A DNA stretch of 64,000 nucleotides from Jidongwangia harbinensis (GTDB lineage Bacteria; Actinomycetota; Actinomycetes; Mycobacteriales; Micromonosporaceae). The notes under the pieces are model-generated. The model did not search any database. It saw nothing but the letters and a program-made list of their open reading frames with translations, and was not told the DNA's origin. The translations under genes were made by a program, and so were the position numbers. This document shows, one piece after another, positions 41,521 to 50,230 of the stretch. Each line of letters opens with the position of its first letter. Position 1 is the first letter of the stretch. Location: contig NZ_JAIWNC010000017.1 of NCBI RefSeq assembly GCF_020216025.1, positions 169,101 through 233,100 of the forward strand, written 5' to 3'.

Positions 41521-42542
41521 GCCGCGTCCCGGCAGTCGACGAGGACCTTCATGACGCCACCGCCACCGCGCAGGGCGTCGAAGGCGCCGGCCGCGTCGCT
41601 CAGCGGTACCACGTGGGTGATCAGGGTTTCGGCACCGACCCGCCCGGCGCGCAGCAGGTCGATGGCGGTGGCGTAGTCGCGGCGCTGGTAGACCCGAGCG
41701 CCGACCATGGTCAGTTCGCGCCAGAAGAAGCGGAACAGGTCGATCTCGCGCCGCTGGCTGTGCAGGCCGACGACGACCAAGCGGCCGCGTACCGCGAGCA
41801 GGTCGACGGCGGTGGTGACGCCGGCCGCGGAACCGGAGACCTCGAAGGCCACGGCCGCACCGGCGCCGCCGGTCCACTCCGCCACCTCGCCGCCGACGTC
41901 GTCGTGTGCCGGGTCGAGGGTGCGGATGCCGAGTTCTCCGGCGATCGCCCGCCGCCGGGCGTCGACCTCGACGAGCACCACGTCCGCGTCGACGGAACGG
42001 GCCACCAGGGCGATCAGGACGCCGATCGGCCCGCCACCGATGACGACCGCCTTCGCCCCGGCGTGCAGGGCGGCCCGGCGCACGTCGTGCACGGCCACCG
42101 CGGTCGGTTCGACCAGGGCTCCGTGGGGGAGCGCGAGGCCGGCCGGCAGGGGTATCACGACGCCGGCCGGGACGGTCCATCGCTGCTGCATCGCGCCGGG
42201 CGAGTCGATCCCGATGAAGTCGAGCCGATGGCAGATGTGCTGGTGACCGGCCAGGCACGCGGGACAGGCACCGCACCACCGCAGAGGCAGGACGGTGACC
42301 GGCGTGCCGACCGGGAGGCCGGCGACGTCCGCGCCGACCGCGGCGACGTGGCCGGACATCTCGTGGCCGATGGTCTGGGGAATCCGGACCCGGCCGTCCA
42401 TGCCGCCGTGCAGGATGTGCAGGTCCGTGCCGCAGATGCCGGTGTACGCGACGTCGATCTGAACCTCGCCGGAGCCGGGCGGGACGGGCGGCCGCTCCTC
42501 CACCACGATGGTCGAGTTGCCGGTGTACAAGGCTGCACGCAT
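41517..42542 (-). CDS. zinc-dependent medium-chain alcohol/sugar dehydrogenase
   Basis: 341 residues from ATG 42542, with AAGGG upstream. Catalytic zinc ligands are Cys in GICGTDLHI and GHE (IGHEMSGHV). The structural zinc lobe is CGACPACLAGHQHIC, and the coenzyme motif is VIGGGPIG. It belongs to the sorbitol/threonine-dehydrogenase-like MDR group. In this operon it could oxidise a fucose-derived intermediate, such as the C4 hydroxyl of the keto-deoxy acid, or reduce lactaldehyde. It lies 44 bases downstream of the GntR gene. Confidence 0.85.
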   Translation of the reverse strand: MRAALYTGNSTIVVEERPPVPPGSGEVQIDVAYTGICGTDLHILHGGMDGRVRIPQTIGHEMSGHVAAVGADVAGLPVGTPVTVLPLRWCGACPACLAGHQHICHRLDFIGIDSPGAMQQRWTVPAGVVIPLPAGLALPHGALVEPTAVAVHDVRRAALHAGAKAVVIGGGPIGVLIALVARSVDADVVLVEVDARRRAIAGELGIRTLDPAHDDVGGEVAEWTGGAGAAVAFEVSGSAAGVTTAVDLLAVRGRLVVVGLHSQRREIDLFRFFWRELTMVGARVYQRRDYATAIDLLRAGRVGAETLITHVVPLSDAAGAFDALRGGGGVMKVLVDCRDAA

Positions 42543-42586
42543 GGAAACCCTTCGCTTTGGTCGGCGGGGGAGGCCGGTCGGTCGGC

Positions 42587-43291
42587 TCAGGTGCCGGTCG
42601 GCGCGCCGGGATCGTCGCGCAGGTGGGCACGCAGCCAGGATTCGGTGGTGGTGATGTGCATCAGGGCGGCGGCCTGCGCCTGGATGGCGTCGCCCGCGGC
42701 GAGCGCCGCGTAGATCGCCTCGTGTTCGAGCAGCGTCCGGCCGGCCGCGTCCGCGTCGACCAGCCCCCGCCACACCCGCGCCCGCAGGGTGCGGCTGGAG
42801 ATGCCCTCGAGGACCGTCAGCAGCGTCTCGTTGCCGGTCGCGGCGACCACCGCGCGGTGGAAGGCGGCGTCGTGCTGGTTCAGCAGCTCCACGTCGTCGG
42901 CCGCCGCCCGCATCGCCTCGAGATGACCCCGGACCTCGGCCAGCTGCCGAGGTGAGATGCGGGTCGCGGCCAGGCCGGTGGCCGCGCTCTCGAACAGCCG
43001 GCGCACCTCGGTGAGTTCGAGCATGGTCTCGCCCCGCAGCAGTTCCACCGCGCCGCCGATGCCCTGCAGCAACAGGCGTGGCTCGAGGCTGGTGACGAAG
43101 GTGCCGTTGCCGCGACGTACCTCCAGCACCTGGGCCGCCACCAGGGCCCGCACGGCCTCGCGCATGATGTTGCGCCCGACGCCCAGCTCCGAGGCGAGCT
43201 GCTGCTCGGGCGGCAGCTTGGACCCGGGCGGCAGCTCGGCCGACTGGATCATCTCGCGGAGGCGGGTCAGCGCCTTGTCCGTCTGCGACAT
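42587..43291 (-). CDS. GntR/FadR-family regulator of the L-fucose module
   Basis: 234 residues from ATG 43291 (MSQTDKALTRLREMIQ), with AGGA at 12 bases; the frame extends upstream but without homology. Winged helix: SAELPPGSKLPPEQQLASEL, GVGRNIMREAVRALVAAQVL, VRRGNGTFVT. FCD domain: RRLFESAATGLAA, LLNQHDAAFHRAVVAAT with the D-x-x-x-H metal pattern, LLEHEAIYAALAAGD and MHITTTESW. It is divergent from the fuconate dehydratase operon and is the first gene of the dehydrogenase operon, so it most likely represses both and responds to a sugar acid such as L-fuconate or its dehydration product (inference). Confidence 0.87.
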   Translation of the reverse strand: MSQTDKALTRLREMIQSAELPPGSKLPPEQQLASELGVGRNIMREAVRALVAAQVLEVRRGNGTFVTSLEPRLLLQGIGGAVELLRGETMLELTEVRRLFESAATGLAATRISPRQLAEVRGHLEAMRAAADDVELLNQHDAAFHRAVVAATGNETLLTVLEGISSRTLRARVWRGLVDADAAGRTLLEHEAIYAALAAGDAIQAQAAALMHITTTESWLRAHLRDDPGAPTGT

Positions 43292-43348
43292 CTGGTGATC
43301 TTCCTGGACTGGCCGGACCGGTGTGCGGGTGGTCGGGCGGCGGTGACC

Positions 43349-43363
43349 CACGCTAACAGCGTG
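43349..43363. promoter_or_regulatory. inverted repeat in the divergent fucose promoter region
   Basis: CACGCT-AAC-AGCGTG, a perfect 6-3-6 inverted repeat 58 bases before the GntR start. Candidate operator for the minus-strand operon. Confidence 0.4.
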
Positions 43364-43459
43364 ATCCCATGTCTCGGAAGGGCTCGTCTCGTCATGGATG
43401 CGCGACGGACGGCACTGCGAGTGCGAACTTCCTGCTAGAGACGTTTGTTTCAGAGATGT

Positions 43460-43494
43460 GTCTAGACGCGACGGAGGTCGAGGTCTATAAAGAC
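43460..43494 (+). promoter_or_regulatory. candidate promoter and GTCT/AGAC operators of the fuconate dehydratase operon
   Basis: TAGACG (43463-43468), a 17-base spacer and TATAAA (43486-43491). GTCTAGAC (43460-43467) is a perfect palindrome on the -35, and GTCT-ATAA-AGAC (43483-43494) surrounds the -10. GTCT/AGAC half-sites resemble the operators of other FCD-type GntR proteins. Confidence 0.55.
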
Positions 43495-43539
43495 ATCCCA
43501 TGACGTGCGTTCCGGCGGCGAGGCGACGGAGGACCGGTA

Positions 43540-44841
43540 GTGTCTGAGGTGATCACCGCGGTCGATGCGGTCGACGTCCGGTTCCCGACCTCCCGGGAGC
43601 TGGACGGATCGGACGCGATGAATCCGGAGCCGGACTACTCGGCCGCGTACGTGACCATCCGGACCAGCGGTGACGACGAGGGTTACGGGCTGGCGTTCAC
43701 CGTCGGGCGCGGCAACGACGTCCAGGTCGCCGCGGTCCGCGCGCTGGCGCCGCTGGTGGTGGGCCTGCCGGTCGCCGACGTCCTGGGCGACCTGCGGGCG
43801 TTCTCCGAGCGGCTGACCGGCGACAGCCAACTGCGCTGGCTCGGTCCGCACAAGGGCGTGATGCACATGGCCGCCGGTGCCGTCCTGAACGCGGCCTGGG
43901 ATCTGTACGCCCGCCGCGAGGGCAAGCCGCTGTGGCGGTTGCTGGCCGACATGTCGCCGGAACAACTGGTCGGTCTCGTGGACTTCCGGTATCTGCGCGA
44001 CGCGCTCACCCCGGAGGAGGCACTCGACCTGTTGCGGCGGGCCCGCCCCGGACGGGAGCAGCGGCAGCGGGACCTGGTGGCGCGCGGCTACCCCGCGTAC
44101 ACCACCACGCCCGGGTGGCTGGGCTACACCGACGAGAAACTCGTCCGCCTGGCCCGGGAGGCGGTCGCCGACGGCTTCGACCTGATCAAACTCAAGGTCG
44201 GCGCCGACCAGGCGGCGGACCTCCGGCGGATGGCCCTGGCCCGCAGCGCGGTGGGCCCCGACATCCGGATCGCGATCGACGCCAACCAGGCGTGGGGCGT
44301 CGGACAGGCGGTCGGCCGGCTGACCTCGCTGGCACCGTACGAGCCGTACTGGATCGAGGAACCGACGTCACCGGACGACGTGCTGGGCCATGCCGCCATC
44401 CGCCGGGCCGTCGCACCGATCAAGGTCGCCACCGGCGAGCACTGCCACAACCAGGTCATGTTCAAGCAGCTCCTGCAGGCCCAGGCGATCGACATCCTGC
44501 AGCTGGACGCCACCCGCGTCGCCGGGGTCAACGAGAACATCGCGATCCTGCTCCTGGCCGCCAAGTTCGGCGTGCCGGTCTGCCCGCACGCCGGTGGCGT
44601 CGGCCTCTGCGAGATGGTCCAGCACCTCGCGATGTTCGACTACCTGGCGGTCAGTGGCACCACCCAGGGGCGGGTCATCGAGTACGTCGACCACCTGCAC
44701 CAGCACTTCGTCGATCCGGTTGTCATCCGGGACGGCCGCTACGTCACCCCAGAGGGCCCCGGCGTCGGAGCGCGGATGCGCCCGGAATCGGTGACCGCGT
44801 ACACGTACCCCGGCGGTCCGCAGTGGCAGCCCGGGAGATGA
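43540..44841 (+). CDS. L-fuconate dehydratase (enolase superfamily)
   Basis: 433 residues from GTG 43540, with GGAGG upstream. The length and motif spacing follow the characterised bacterial L-fuconate dehydratases almost residue for residue: K217-x-K219 (LIKLKVG), metal ligands D247 (IDANQAW), E273 (WIEEP) and E300 (ATGEHCHN), and the catalytic H350 (VPVCPHAGGVG). The N-terminal ELDGSDAMNPEPDYSAAYV is also characteristic. The enzyme removes water from L-fuconate to give 2-keto-3-deoxy-L-fuconate. It is the first gene of a plus-strand operon with an importer and a lactonase, and it is the firmest functional anchor of this module. Confidence 0.93.
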   Translation: MSEVITAVDAVDVRFPTSRELDGSDAMNPEPDYSAAYVTIRTSGDDEGYGLAFTVGRGNDVQVAAVRALAPLVVGLPVADVLGDLRAFSERLTGDSQLRWLGPHKGVMHMAAGAVLNAAWDLYARREGKPLWRLLADMSPEQLVGLVDFRYLRDALTPEEALDLLRRARPGREQRQRDLVARGYPAYTTTPGWLGYTDEKLVRLAREAVADGFDLIKLKVGADQAADLRRMALARSAVGPDIRIAIDANQAWGVGQAVGRLTSLAPYEPYWIEEPTSPDDVLGHAAIRRAVAPIKVATGEHCHNQVMFKQLLQAQAIDILQLDATRVAGVNENIAILLLAAKFGVPVCPHAGGVGLCEMVQHLAMFDYLAVSGTTQGRVIEYVDHLHQHFVDPVVIRDGRYVTPEGPGVGARMRPESVTAYTYPGGPQWQPGR

Positions 44842-44854
44842 GCGAGGAGTCGTG

Positions 44855-45922
44855 ATGAACCCGAGAAGCATCGCCTCGACCGCCCTGGTCCTGACGTCCG
44901 CCGCGGCGCTGCTGAGCGCGTGCGGCGGCGACGATCCGGCGACCGGAGACGGCGGCAGCGCGGCCGCGGTGGTCGGTGTCGACTATCCGAGGTCGGACAC
45001 CGACTTCTGGAACTCGTACATCAAGTACACCCCCCGGTTCGCTACCGAGCTCGGGCTGGATCTCAAGACCACCAACTCGCAGAACGACGTCGCCAAGCTG
45101 ACCTCCAACGTGCAGTCGTTCATCAGCCAGGGCGTCCGGGGCGTCGCCATGGCCCCGCAGGACACCGCCGCGATCGCACCGGCCCTGCAGACGCTGGCCA
45201 CCAAGAAGATTCCGGTCGTCACCATCGACACCCGCCCGGACCAGGGCGAGGTCTTCATGGTCGTACGCGCCGACAACCGCGCCTACGGCGAGAAGGCCTG
45301 CCGGTTCCTCGGTACGAAGCTGAGCGGCAGCGGCAAGGTCGTCATGTTGCAGGGCGACCTGGCGTCGATCAACGGCCGCGACCGCACCGAGGCGTTCAAC
45401 GACTGCATGCGGAAGAACTACCCGGGGATCACGATTTTCGGCGAGGCCACCAACTGGGACGGGGCGGTCGCGTCGCAGAAACTCCAGATCCGGCTGACCG
45501 AGCACCCCGACATCAAGGGCGTCTACATGCAGTCGAGCTTCGCCCTGGCCGGGACGTTGCAGTTGCTGAAGCAGCGCAACCTGCTCGTCCCGCCGGGCGA
45601 TCCGAAGCACGTCTTCGTGGTCTCCAACGACGGCATCCCCAAGGAACTGGAGGAGATCGCCGCCGGCAACATCGACGCCACCGTCTCCCAGCCGGCCGAC
45701 CTCTACGCCAAGTACGCGCTCTACTACCTCAAGGCGGCCATCGACGGCAGGACGTTCCAGCCCGGGCCGACCGACCACGACAGCACCATCCTCCAGGTAC
45801 GCGAGGGCCTGCTCGAGGACCAGCTCTCCGCCCCACTGGTCACCGCGGACGGCGGCGACTACAGCGGCGTGCCGAGCCGGAAACCGGACGACAAGACCCT
45901 GTGGGGCAACAACATCGGCTGA
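44855..45922 (+). CDS. CUT2 sugar-binding lipoprotein of the fucose module
   Basis: 355 residues from ATG 44855, 13 bases after the dehydratase stop, with GAGGAG upstream. The lipobox is LLSAC. RbsB-like fold: VVGVDYPRSDTDFWNSYIKY, FISQGVRGVAMAPQDTAAIA, PVVTIDTRPDQGEV and VVSNDGIPKELEEIAAGNID. It probably binds L-fucose or a close relative, given the catabolic genes on both sides. Confidence 0.88.
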   Translation: MNPRSIASTALVLTSAAALLSACGGDDPATGDGGSAAAVVGVDYPRSDTDFWNSYIKYTPRFATELGLDLKTTNSQNDVAKLTSNVQSFISQGVRGVAMAPQDTAAIAPALQTLATKKIPVVTIDTRPDQGEVFMVVRADNRAYGEKACRFLGTKLSGSGKVVMLQGDLASINGRDRTEAFNDCMRKNYPGITIFGEATNWDGAVASQKLQIRLTEHPDIKGVYMQSSFALAGTLQLLKQRNLLVPPGDPKHVFVVSNDGIPKELEEIAAGNIDATVSQPADLYAKYALYYLKAAIDGRTFQPGPTDHDSTILQVREGLLEDQLSAPLVTADGGDYSGVPSRKPDDKTLWGNNIG

Positions 45923-45948
45923 CCGGTCGCGGGAGGAGGGGTGCGGGC

Positions 45949-47469
45949 ATGAGCCGCACGGAGGAATCGGGCCGTCCGGTGGCCGAGGCGGTAGGAATCA
46001 GCAAGCGCTACGGCTCGACGGTGGCCCTCGACCGGGCCGGAATTCGCGTCCTGCCGGGGGAGACCCATGCCCTGGTCGGCCGGAACGGCGCGGGCAAGTC
46101 CACGCTCGTCTCGATCCTGACCGGACTGCAGGCACCGGACACCGGACGGGTGCAGTTCGACGGCGTGCCGGCGCCCCGGCTGTCCGACCGGGACAGGTGG
46201 CGGCGACACGTGGCGTGCGTCTACCAGAAGTCCACCATCATCCCGCAGCTGACCGTGGCCGAGAACCTCCTCCTCAACCGGTACGACCGGAACCGGGGCG
46301 GACTGATCAGCTGGCGCTCGGTGCGCCGGCGTGCCCGGGACCTGCTGGCCGTCTGGTCGATCGGGATGGACGTCGACGCCAGGGCGGGCGATCTGAGCGT
46401 CGAACAGCGCCAGTTCGTGGAGATCGCCCGGGCACTGTCGTTCGGCGCCCGGTTCATCATCCTCGACGAACCGACCGCCCAGCTGGACGCCGGCGCGATC
46501 GCCCGGCTGTTCGGCCACATCCGCGATCTGCAGGGCCAGGGCGTCACCTTCCTGTTCATCAGCCATCACCTCCAGGAGATCTACGAGATCTGCGACATGG
46601 TGACCGTCTTCCGCGACGCCCGGCACATCGTCACCGCGCCGGTCGCCGACCTTCCGCGGGATGCCCTCGTCGCCGCCATGACCGGCGAGGCCACCGCGCT
46701 CGCCGCCCCGCGGTCGCGGAGCGCGCCGGCCGCGCGGGCGGGCGCGGTCCTCGACGTCGCCGGCCTGCGTCTCGACGGCCGGTTCGACGACGTCTCGATC
46801 CGGGTGGGTGCCGGCGAGATCGTCGGACTGGCCGGCGCCGGCGGCAGCGGCCGGACCGAGGTGGCGGAGACCATCGTCGGTCTCCGGGTGGCCGACGCCG
46901 GCACGATCACGGTGGACGGTCGGACGCCACGAGCCGGCCACGTCGGTGACGCCCTCGCCCGCGGTGTCGGGTTCGTGCCCCAGGACCGGCACCACCAGGG
47001 CCTGGTCGCCGGCATGTCGATCGCCGACAACGCCACGCTGACCATCCCGGACCGGCTCGGCACGGCGGGCTTCCTGAACACCCGCCGCCGCGACGCCGTC
47101 GCCGGTGCCCTGATCGATGACCTGGCCATCAAGACGCCCGGCCCGGATCTGCCCGTCTCCGGGCTCTCCGGCGGCAACCAGCAGAAGGTCGTCATGGCCC
47201 GGGCCCTGGCGAACGATCCCCGGGTGCTGGTGCTCATCACCCCCACCGCCGGGGTGGACGTGCGGTCGAAGGAGTTCCTGCTGGACAAGGTCGACCAGGT
47301 CGCGTCCGCCGGCACTGCCGTGGTCGTGGCCTCCGACGAACTCGACGACCTGCGCGTCTGCGATCGCGTTCTGGTGATGTTCCAGGGCCGGATCGTCGCC
47401 GAGCTGCCGAGCGGCTGGCGGGAACACGATCTGGTGGCCGCAATGGAAGGACTGACCGTCGATGCCTGA
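45949..47469 (+). CDS. CUT2 importer ATPase with degenerate second Walker B
   Basis: 506 residues from ATG 45949, with GGAGGAGGGG upstream. NBD1 is complete: Walker A VGRNGAGKST, signature LSVEQRQFVEIARAL and Walker B FIILDEPTAQLD. NBD2 has the lysine-free GLAGAGGSGRTEVAETI usual in this family and a normal signature LSGGNQQKVVMARAL. Its Walker B, however, reads VLVLITPTAGVDV, so Ile430 and Thr431 stand where Asp and Glu are expected. The ATPase of the other CUT2 operon (21773) has an intact FDEPT there. One active and one silent site would give an asymmetric transporter. It overlaps the permease gene by 8 bases. Confidence 0.88.
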   Translation: MSRTEESGRPVAEAVGISKRYGSTVALDRAGIRVLPGETHALVGRNGAGKSTLVSILTGLQAPDTGRVQFDGVPAPRLSDRDRWRRHVACVYQKSTIIPQLTVAENLLLNRYDRNRGGLISWRSVRRRARDLLAVWSIGMDVDARAGDLSVEQRQFVEIARALSFGARFIILDEPTAQLDAGAIARLFGHIRDLQGQGVTFLFISHHLQEIYEICDMVTVFRDARHIVTAPVADLPRDALVAAMTGEATALAAPRSRSAPAARAGAVLDVAGLRLDGRFDDVSIRVGAGEIVGLAGAGGSGRTEVAETIVGLRVADAGTITVDGRTPRAGHVGDALARGVGFVPQDRHHQGLVAGMSIADNATLTIPDRLGTAGFLNTRRRDAVAGALIDDLAIKTPGPDLPVSGLSGGNQQKVVMARALANDPRVLVLITPTAGVDVRSKEFLLDKVDQVASAGTAVVVASDELDDLRVCDRVLVMFQGRIVAELPSGWREHDLVAAMEGLTVDA

Positions 47470-48499
47470 GGCCGTCACCACCGCCACCGGAAGCGCCACG
47501 GCCGCCGCCGAACCACCACCTCGCCGTACCACCGGAAGGCTGGCCGTCGCCCGGCTGCGCGACCTGGCCCTGGTGCCGGCGATCGTGCTGATCGCGATCG
47601 TCGGGCAGATCGTCAACCCGGTCTTCCTCCAACCCGACAACTTGATCAACATCGGTCAGACCATGGCCGAGATCGCGCTGCTCGTGCTGGCCCAGACGAT
47701 CGTCCTGATCGCCGGCAAGATGGATCTGTCGCTGGAGTCGACCTTCGGGCTGGCACCGGGCGTGGCGGCCTGGATGACCGTGGCGGTCGGCGCCGGCCAC
47801 GGCACCGGCCTGCTCTCCGGCGCCTGGTCGATCCCGATCACGTTGCTCGTCGGCGCGCTCATCGGGATCGCGAACGCGGCCCTGATCGTCCGCTTCGGGT
47901 TGCACGGGTTCATCGTCACGCTGGGCATGCTGATCGTCCTCCGGGGCCTGCTCACCGGCATCTCCGGCGGCCAGACGTTCTTCAACCTGCCCGAGTCGAT
48001 GATGTACCCGGGCACCGCGGTCTGGCTCGGCGTCCCGGCGTCGATCTGGATCTGCGTGATCCTGCTCGCGGCCGGCATCGTGCTGCTCGGCTACACCGGT
48101 TTCGGCCGGGCGCTGTACGCGATCGGCGGCAACGTCGACGCGGCGAAGGCGGCGGGCATCCGTACCGACCGCGTGCTGTGGATCGCCCTGGTCGGTGCCA
48201 GCGTCCTCGCCGCGCTCGGCGGGCTCATGCTCTCCGGCCGGCTCGCCTCGGTGGCCGCCTCCCAGGGCAACGGGGCCATCTTCACGGTCTTCGCCGCCGC
48301 CGTCATCGGCGGGGTCAGCCTCAACGGTGGCAAGGGCACCATGTTCGGCGCGTTCACCGGAATCCTGCTGCTCTTCATGATTCAGAACGTGCTGACCCTC
48401 GCCGGAGTGCCGGCCCAGTGGATCGGCGCACTGAACGGCGCGATCATCATCGTCGCGTTGGTCGTCTCCCGCATCACCGGCGGCAAGGCACAGGAGTAG
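47462..48499 (+). CDS. CUT2 sugar importer permease of the fucose module
   Basis: 345 residues from ATG 47462, which overlaps the ATPase gene. RbsC-like membrane protein with QTIVLIAGKMDLSLESTFG, NAALIVRFGLHGFIVTLG, RALYAIGGNVDAAKAAGIRT and AVIGGVSLNGGKGTMFGA. It is the only permease here, so it is probably a homodimer, unlike the two-permease operon at 23281. Confidence 0.9.
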   Translation: MPEAVTTATGSATAAAEPPPRRTTGRLAVARLRDLALVPAIVLIAIVGQIVNPVFLQPDNLINIGQTMAEIALLVLAQTIVLIAGKMDLSLESTFGLAPGVAAWMTVAVGAGHGTGLLSGAWSIPITLLVGALIGIANAALIVRFGLHGFIVTLGMLIVLRGLLTGISGGQTFFNLPESMMYPGTAVWLGVPASIWICVILLAAGIVLLGYTGFGRALYAIGGNVDAAKAAGIRTDRVLWIALVGASVLAALGGLMLSGRLASVAASQGNGAIFTVFAAAVIGGVSLNGGKGTMFGAFTGILLLFMIQNVLTLAGVPAQWIGALNGAIIIVALVVSRITGGKAQE

Positions 48500-48534
48500 C
48501 GCCGGGCCGCCGGCCACCACGAGAGGACGCCGTC

Positions 48535-49407
48535 ATGGAGCCATGGCGCAACGTGCCCGGAGGCGTCATCGACGCCCACCACCATCTGTGGGACCGCGGA
48601 CGCCATCCGCAGCCCTGGATCGACCCGGTGCGGATGGCCGCGATCGACGCCGACTTCGGACCCGGAGACCTCGCCGCGCAGGCCGGACCGTCGGGAGTCC
48701 GCGGCACCGTGGCCGTCCAGACGATCCACTCCGAGGCGGAGACGGTCGACCTGCTGAGCACCGCGGCGCGCAGCGACCTGATCAAAGGCGTCGTCGGGTG
48801 GGTCGACCTCACCGCCCCGGACGTCGCCGACCGGATCGGCCGCCTGCGGACCGGGCCCGGCGGCGACCGGCTGGTGGGCGTCCGCCATCTCGTCCAGAGC
48901 GAACCCGACCCGGCGTTTCTCGAGCGCGCCGACATCCGCCGCGGGATCGCCGCGGTGGCCGACGCCGGCCTGGCCTTCGACCTGGTGATCCGGCACCATC
49001 AGCTGCCCGCGGCCACCGACCTGGCGGCCGGCCTGCCTCAGGCCCGGTTCGTGCTCGACCACCTCGGCAAGCCGCCGCTGGCCGGCCAGGACCTCCGCGG
49101 ATGGGCCGGTCACCTGCGGGCGCTGGCGGCCCTGCCGAACGTGTCCGCGAAGGTCTCCGGCCTGGTCACCGAGGCGAACTGGTCGTCATGGCAGCCGGCC
49201 GACCTGGCCGTGGCCGTGTCCCACGCCCTCGAGACGTTCGGACCGGACCGGCTGATGTTCGGCTCGGACTGGCCGGTGTGCCTGCTGGCCGCCGGCTACC
49301 ACGACTGGGTTCGGACCCTGCATGAACTGTTGACCGGATGTCACCAGGAGCAGCAGGACCTGATCTGGGGACAGACCGCACTTCGGGTGTATCGGCTCAT
49401 CCTTTGA
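48535..49407 (+). CDS. amidohydrolase-2 family lactonase, likely L-fuconolactonase
   Basis: 290 residues from ATG 48535, with GAGAGG upstream. The TIM-barrel metal site is visible in IDAHHHLWDRGRHPQPWID, FVLDHLGKPPL and RLMFGSDWPVCL. The sequence has the layout of COG3618 lactonases, which open 1,4- or 1,5-lactones of deoxy sugars such as L-fucono- and L-rhamnonolactone. With an AKR that makes fuconolactone and a fuconate dehydratase in the same region, hydrolysis of L-fuconolactone to L-fuconate is the natural role. Confidence 0.88.
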   Translation: MEPWRNVPGGVIDAHHHLWDRGRHPQPWIDPVRMAAIDADFGPGDLAAQAGPSGVRGTVAVQTIHSEAETVDLLSTAARSDLIKGVVGWVDLTAPDVADRIGRLRTGPGGDRLVGVRHLVQSEPDPAFLERADIRRGIAAVADAGLAFDLVIRHHQLPAATDLAAGLPQARFVLDHLGKPPLAGQDLRGWAGHLRALAALPNVSAKVSGLVTEANWSSWQPADLAVAVSHALETFGPDRLMFGSDWPVCLLAAGYHDWVRTLHELLTGCHQEQQDLIWGQTALRVYRLIL

Positions 49408-50227
49408 CGGCACCGGTGAGGCCGCCGACGATGCGGCGTTCGAACAGGCTGAAGAACACCAGCGCCGGGATCATCGACAACGAGGTGAACGCGAGCACCT
49501 TCGCGGTGTCGACCGAGTACTGCGACGAGAACGCCTGCACGCCCAGCGGCAGGGTGAACGTGTCCTGGTCGTTCAGGATGAACAGCGGCAGCAGGTAACT
49601 GTTCCAGCTGCCGATGAACGCGAGGATCCCGACGGTGATCAGGCCCGGCACCGACAGCGGGAGCACCATCCGCCAGAAGAAGCCGAGCCGGCTGCACCGG
49701 TCGATGGCGGCGGCCTCCTCGATCTCCTTGGGGATCGCCCGCAGGAACGGCACCAGGATGATGATCGTCGTGGGCAGTCCGAAGGCGATCTGCGGGAGGA
49801 TGACGCCGGGCAGCGTGTTCACCAGACCCAGATCCCGGATCAGGATGTACAGCGGCGTGATGGCGACCGTCGCCGGGAACATCAGGCCGGCGGCGAACAG
49901 GGCGTACATCGCGCCGCGACCGCGGAACCGGTAGCGGGCCAGGACGTAGCTCGCCATCACACCCAGCACGACGACGCCGATCGTGGTGGCCACGGCCGCG
50001 ATCGTCGAGTTGCCGACCTGGCGCCAGAACGTCTCACCGCTCAGCACGTCGGTGTAGTTGGCGGCGACCCACGGGTCCGGCAGTCCGGCCGGGTCCGTGG
50101 TGATCTGCGAGTTGGTCCGGAACCCCCCGATGATGATGTAGATGACCGGTCCGAGCATGAGACCGATCAGCATCATGGTGGCGACGTACACGATCGGGTT
50201 TCCCCGGGAACGGGTCGTGGTGGCCAT
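49397..50227 (-). CDS. CUT1 importer permease, MalG type (third importer)
   Basis: 276 residues from ATG 50227. Six helices; the EAA loop is EIEEAAAIDRCSRLGFFWRM, and the C-terminus is RRIVGGLTGAVKG, typical of MalG-like subunits. Its last 11 bases overlap the end of the convergent lactonase gene. Last gene of a three-gene importer operon. Confidence 0.9.
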   Translation of the reverse strand: MATTTRSRGNPIVYVATMMLIGLMLGPVIYIIIGGFRTNSQITTDPAGLPDPWVAANYTDVLSGETFWRQVGNSTIAAVATTIGVVVLGVMASYVLARYRFRGRGAMYALFAAGLMFPATVAITPLYILIRDLGLVNTLPGVILPQIAFGLPTTIIILVPFLRAIPKEIEEAAAIDRCSRLGFFWRMVLPLSVPGLITVGILAFIGSWNSYLLPLFILNDQDTFTLPLGVQAFSSQYSVDTAKVLAFTSLSMIPALVFFSLFERRIVGGLTGAVKG

Positions 50228-50230
50228 GCC

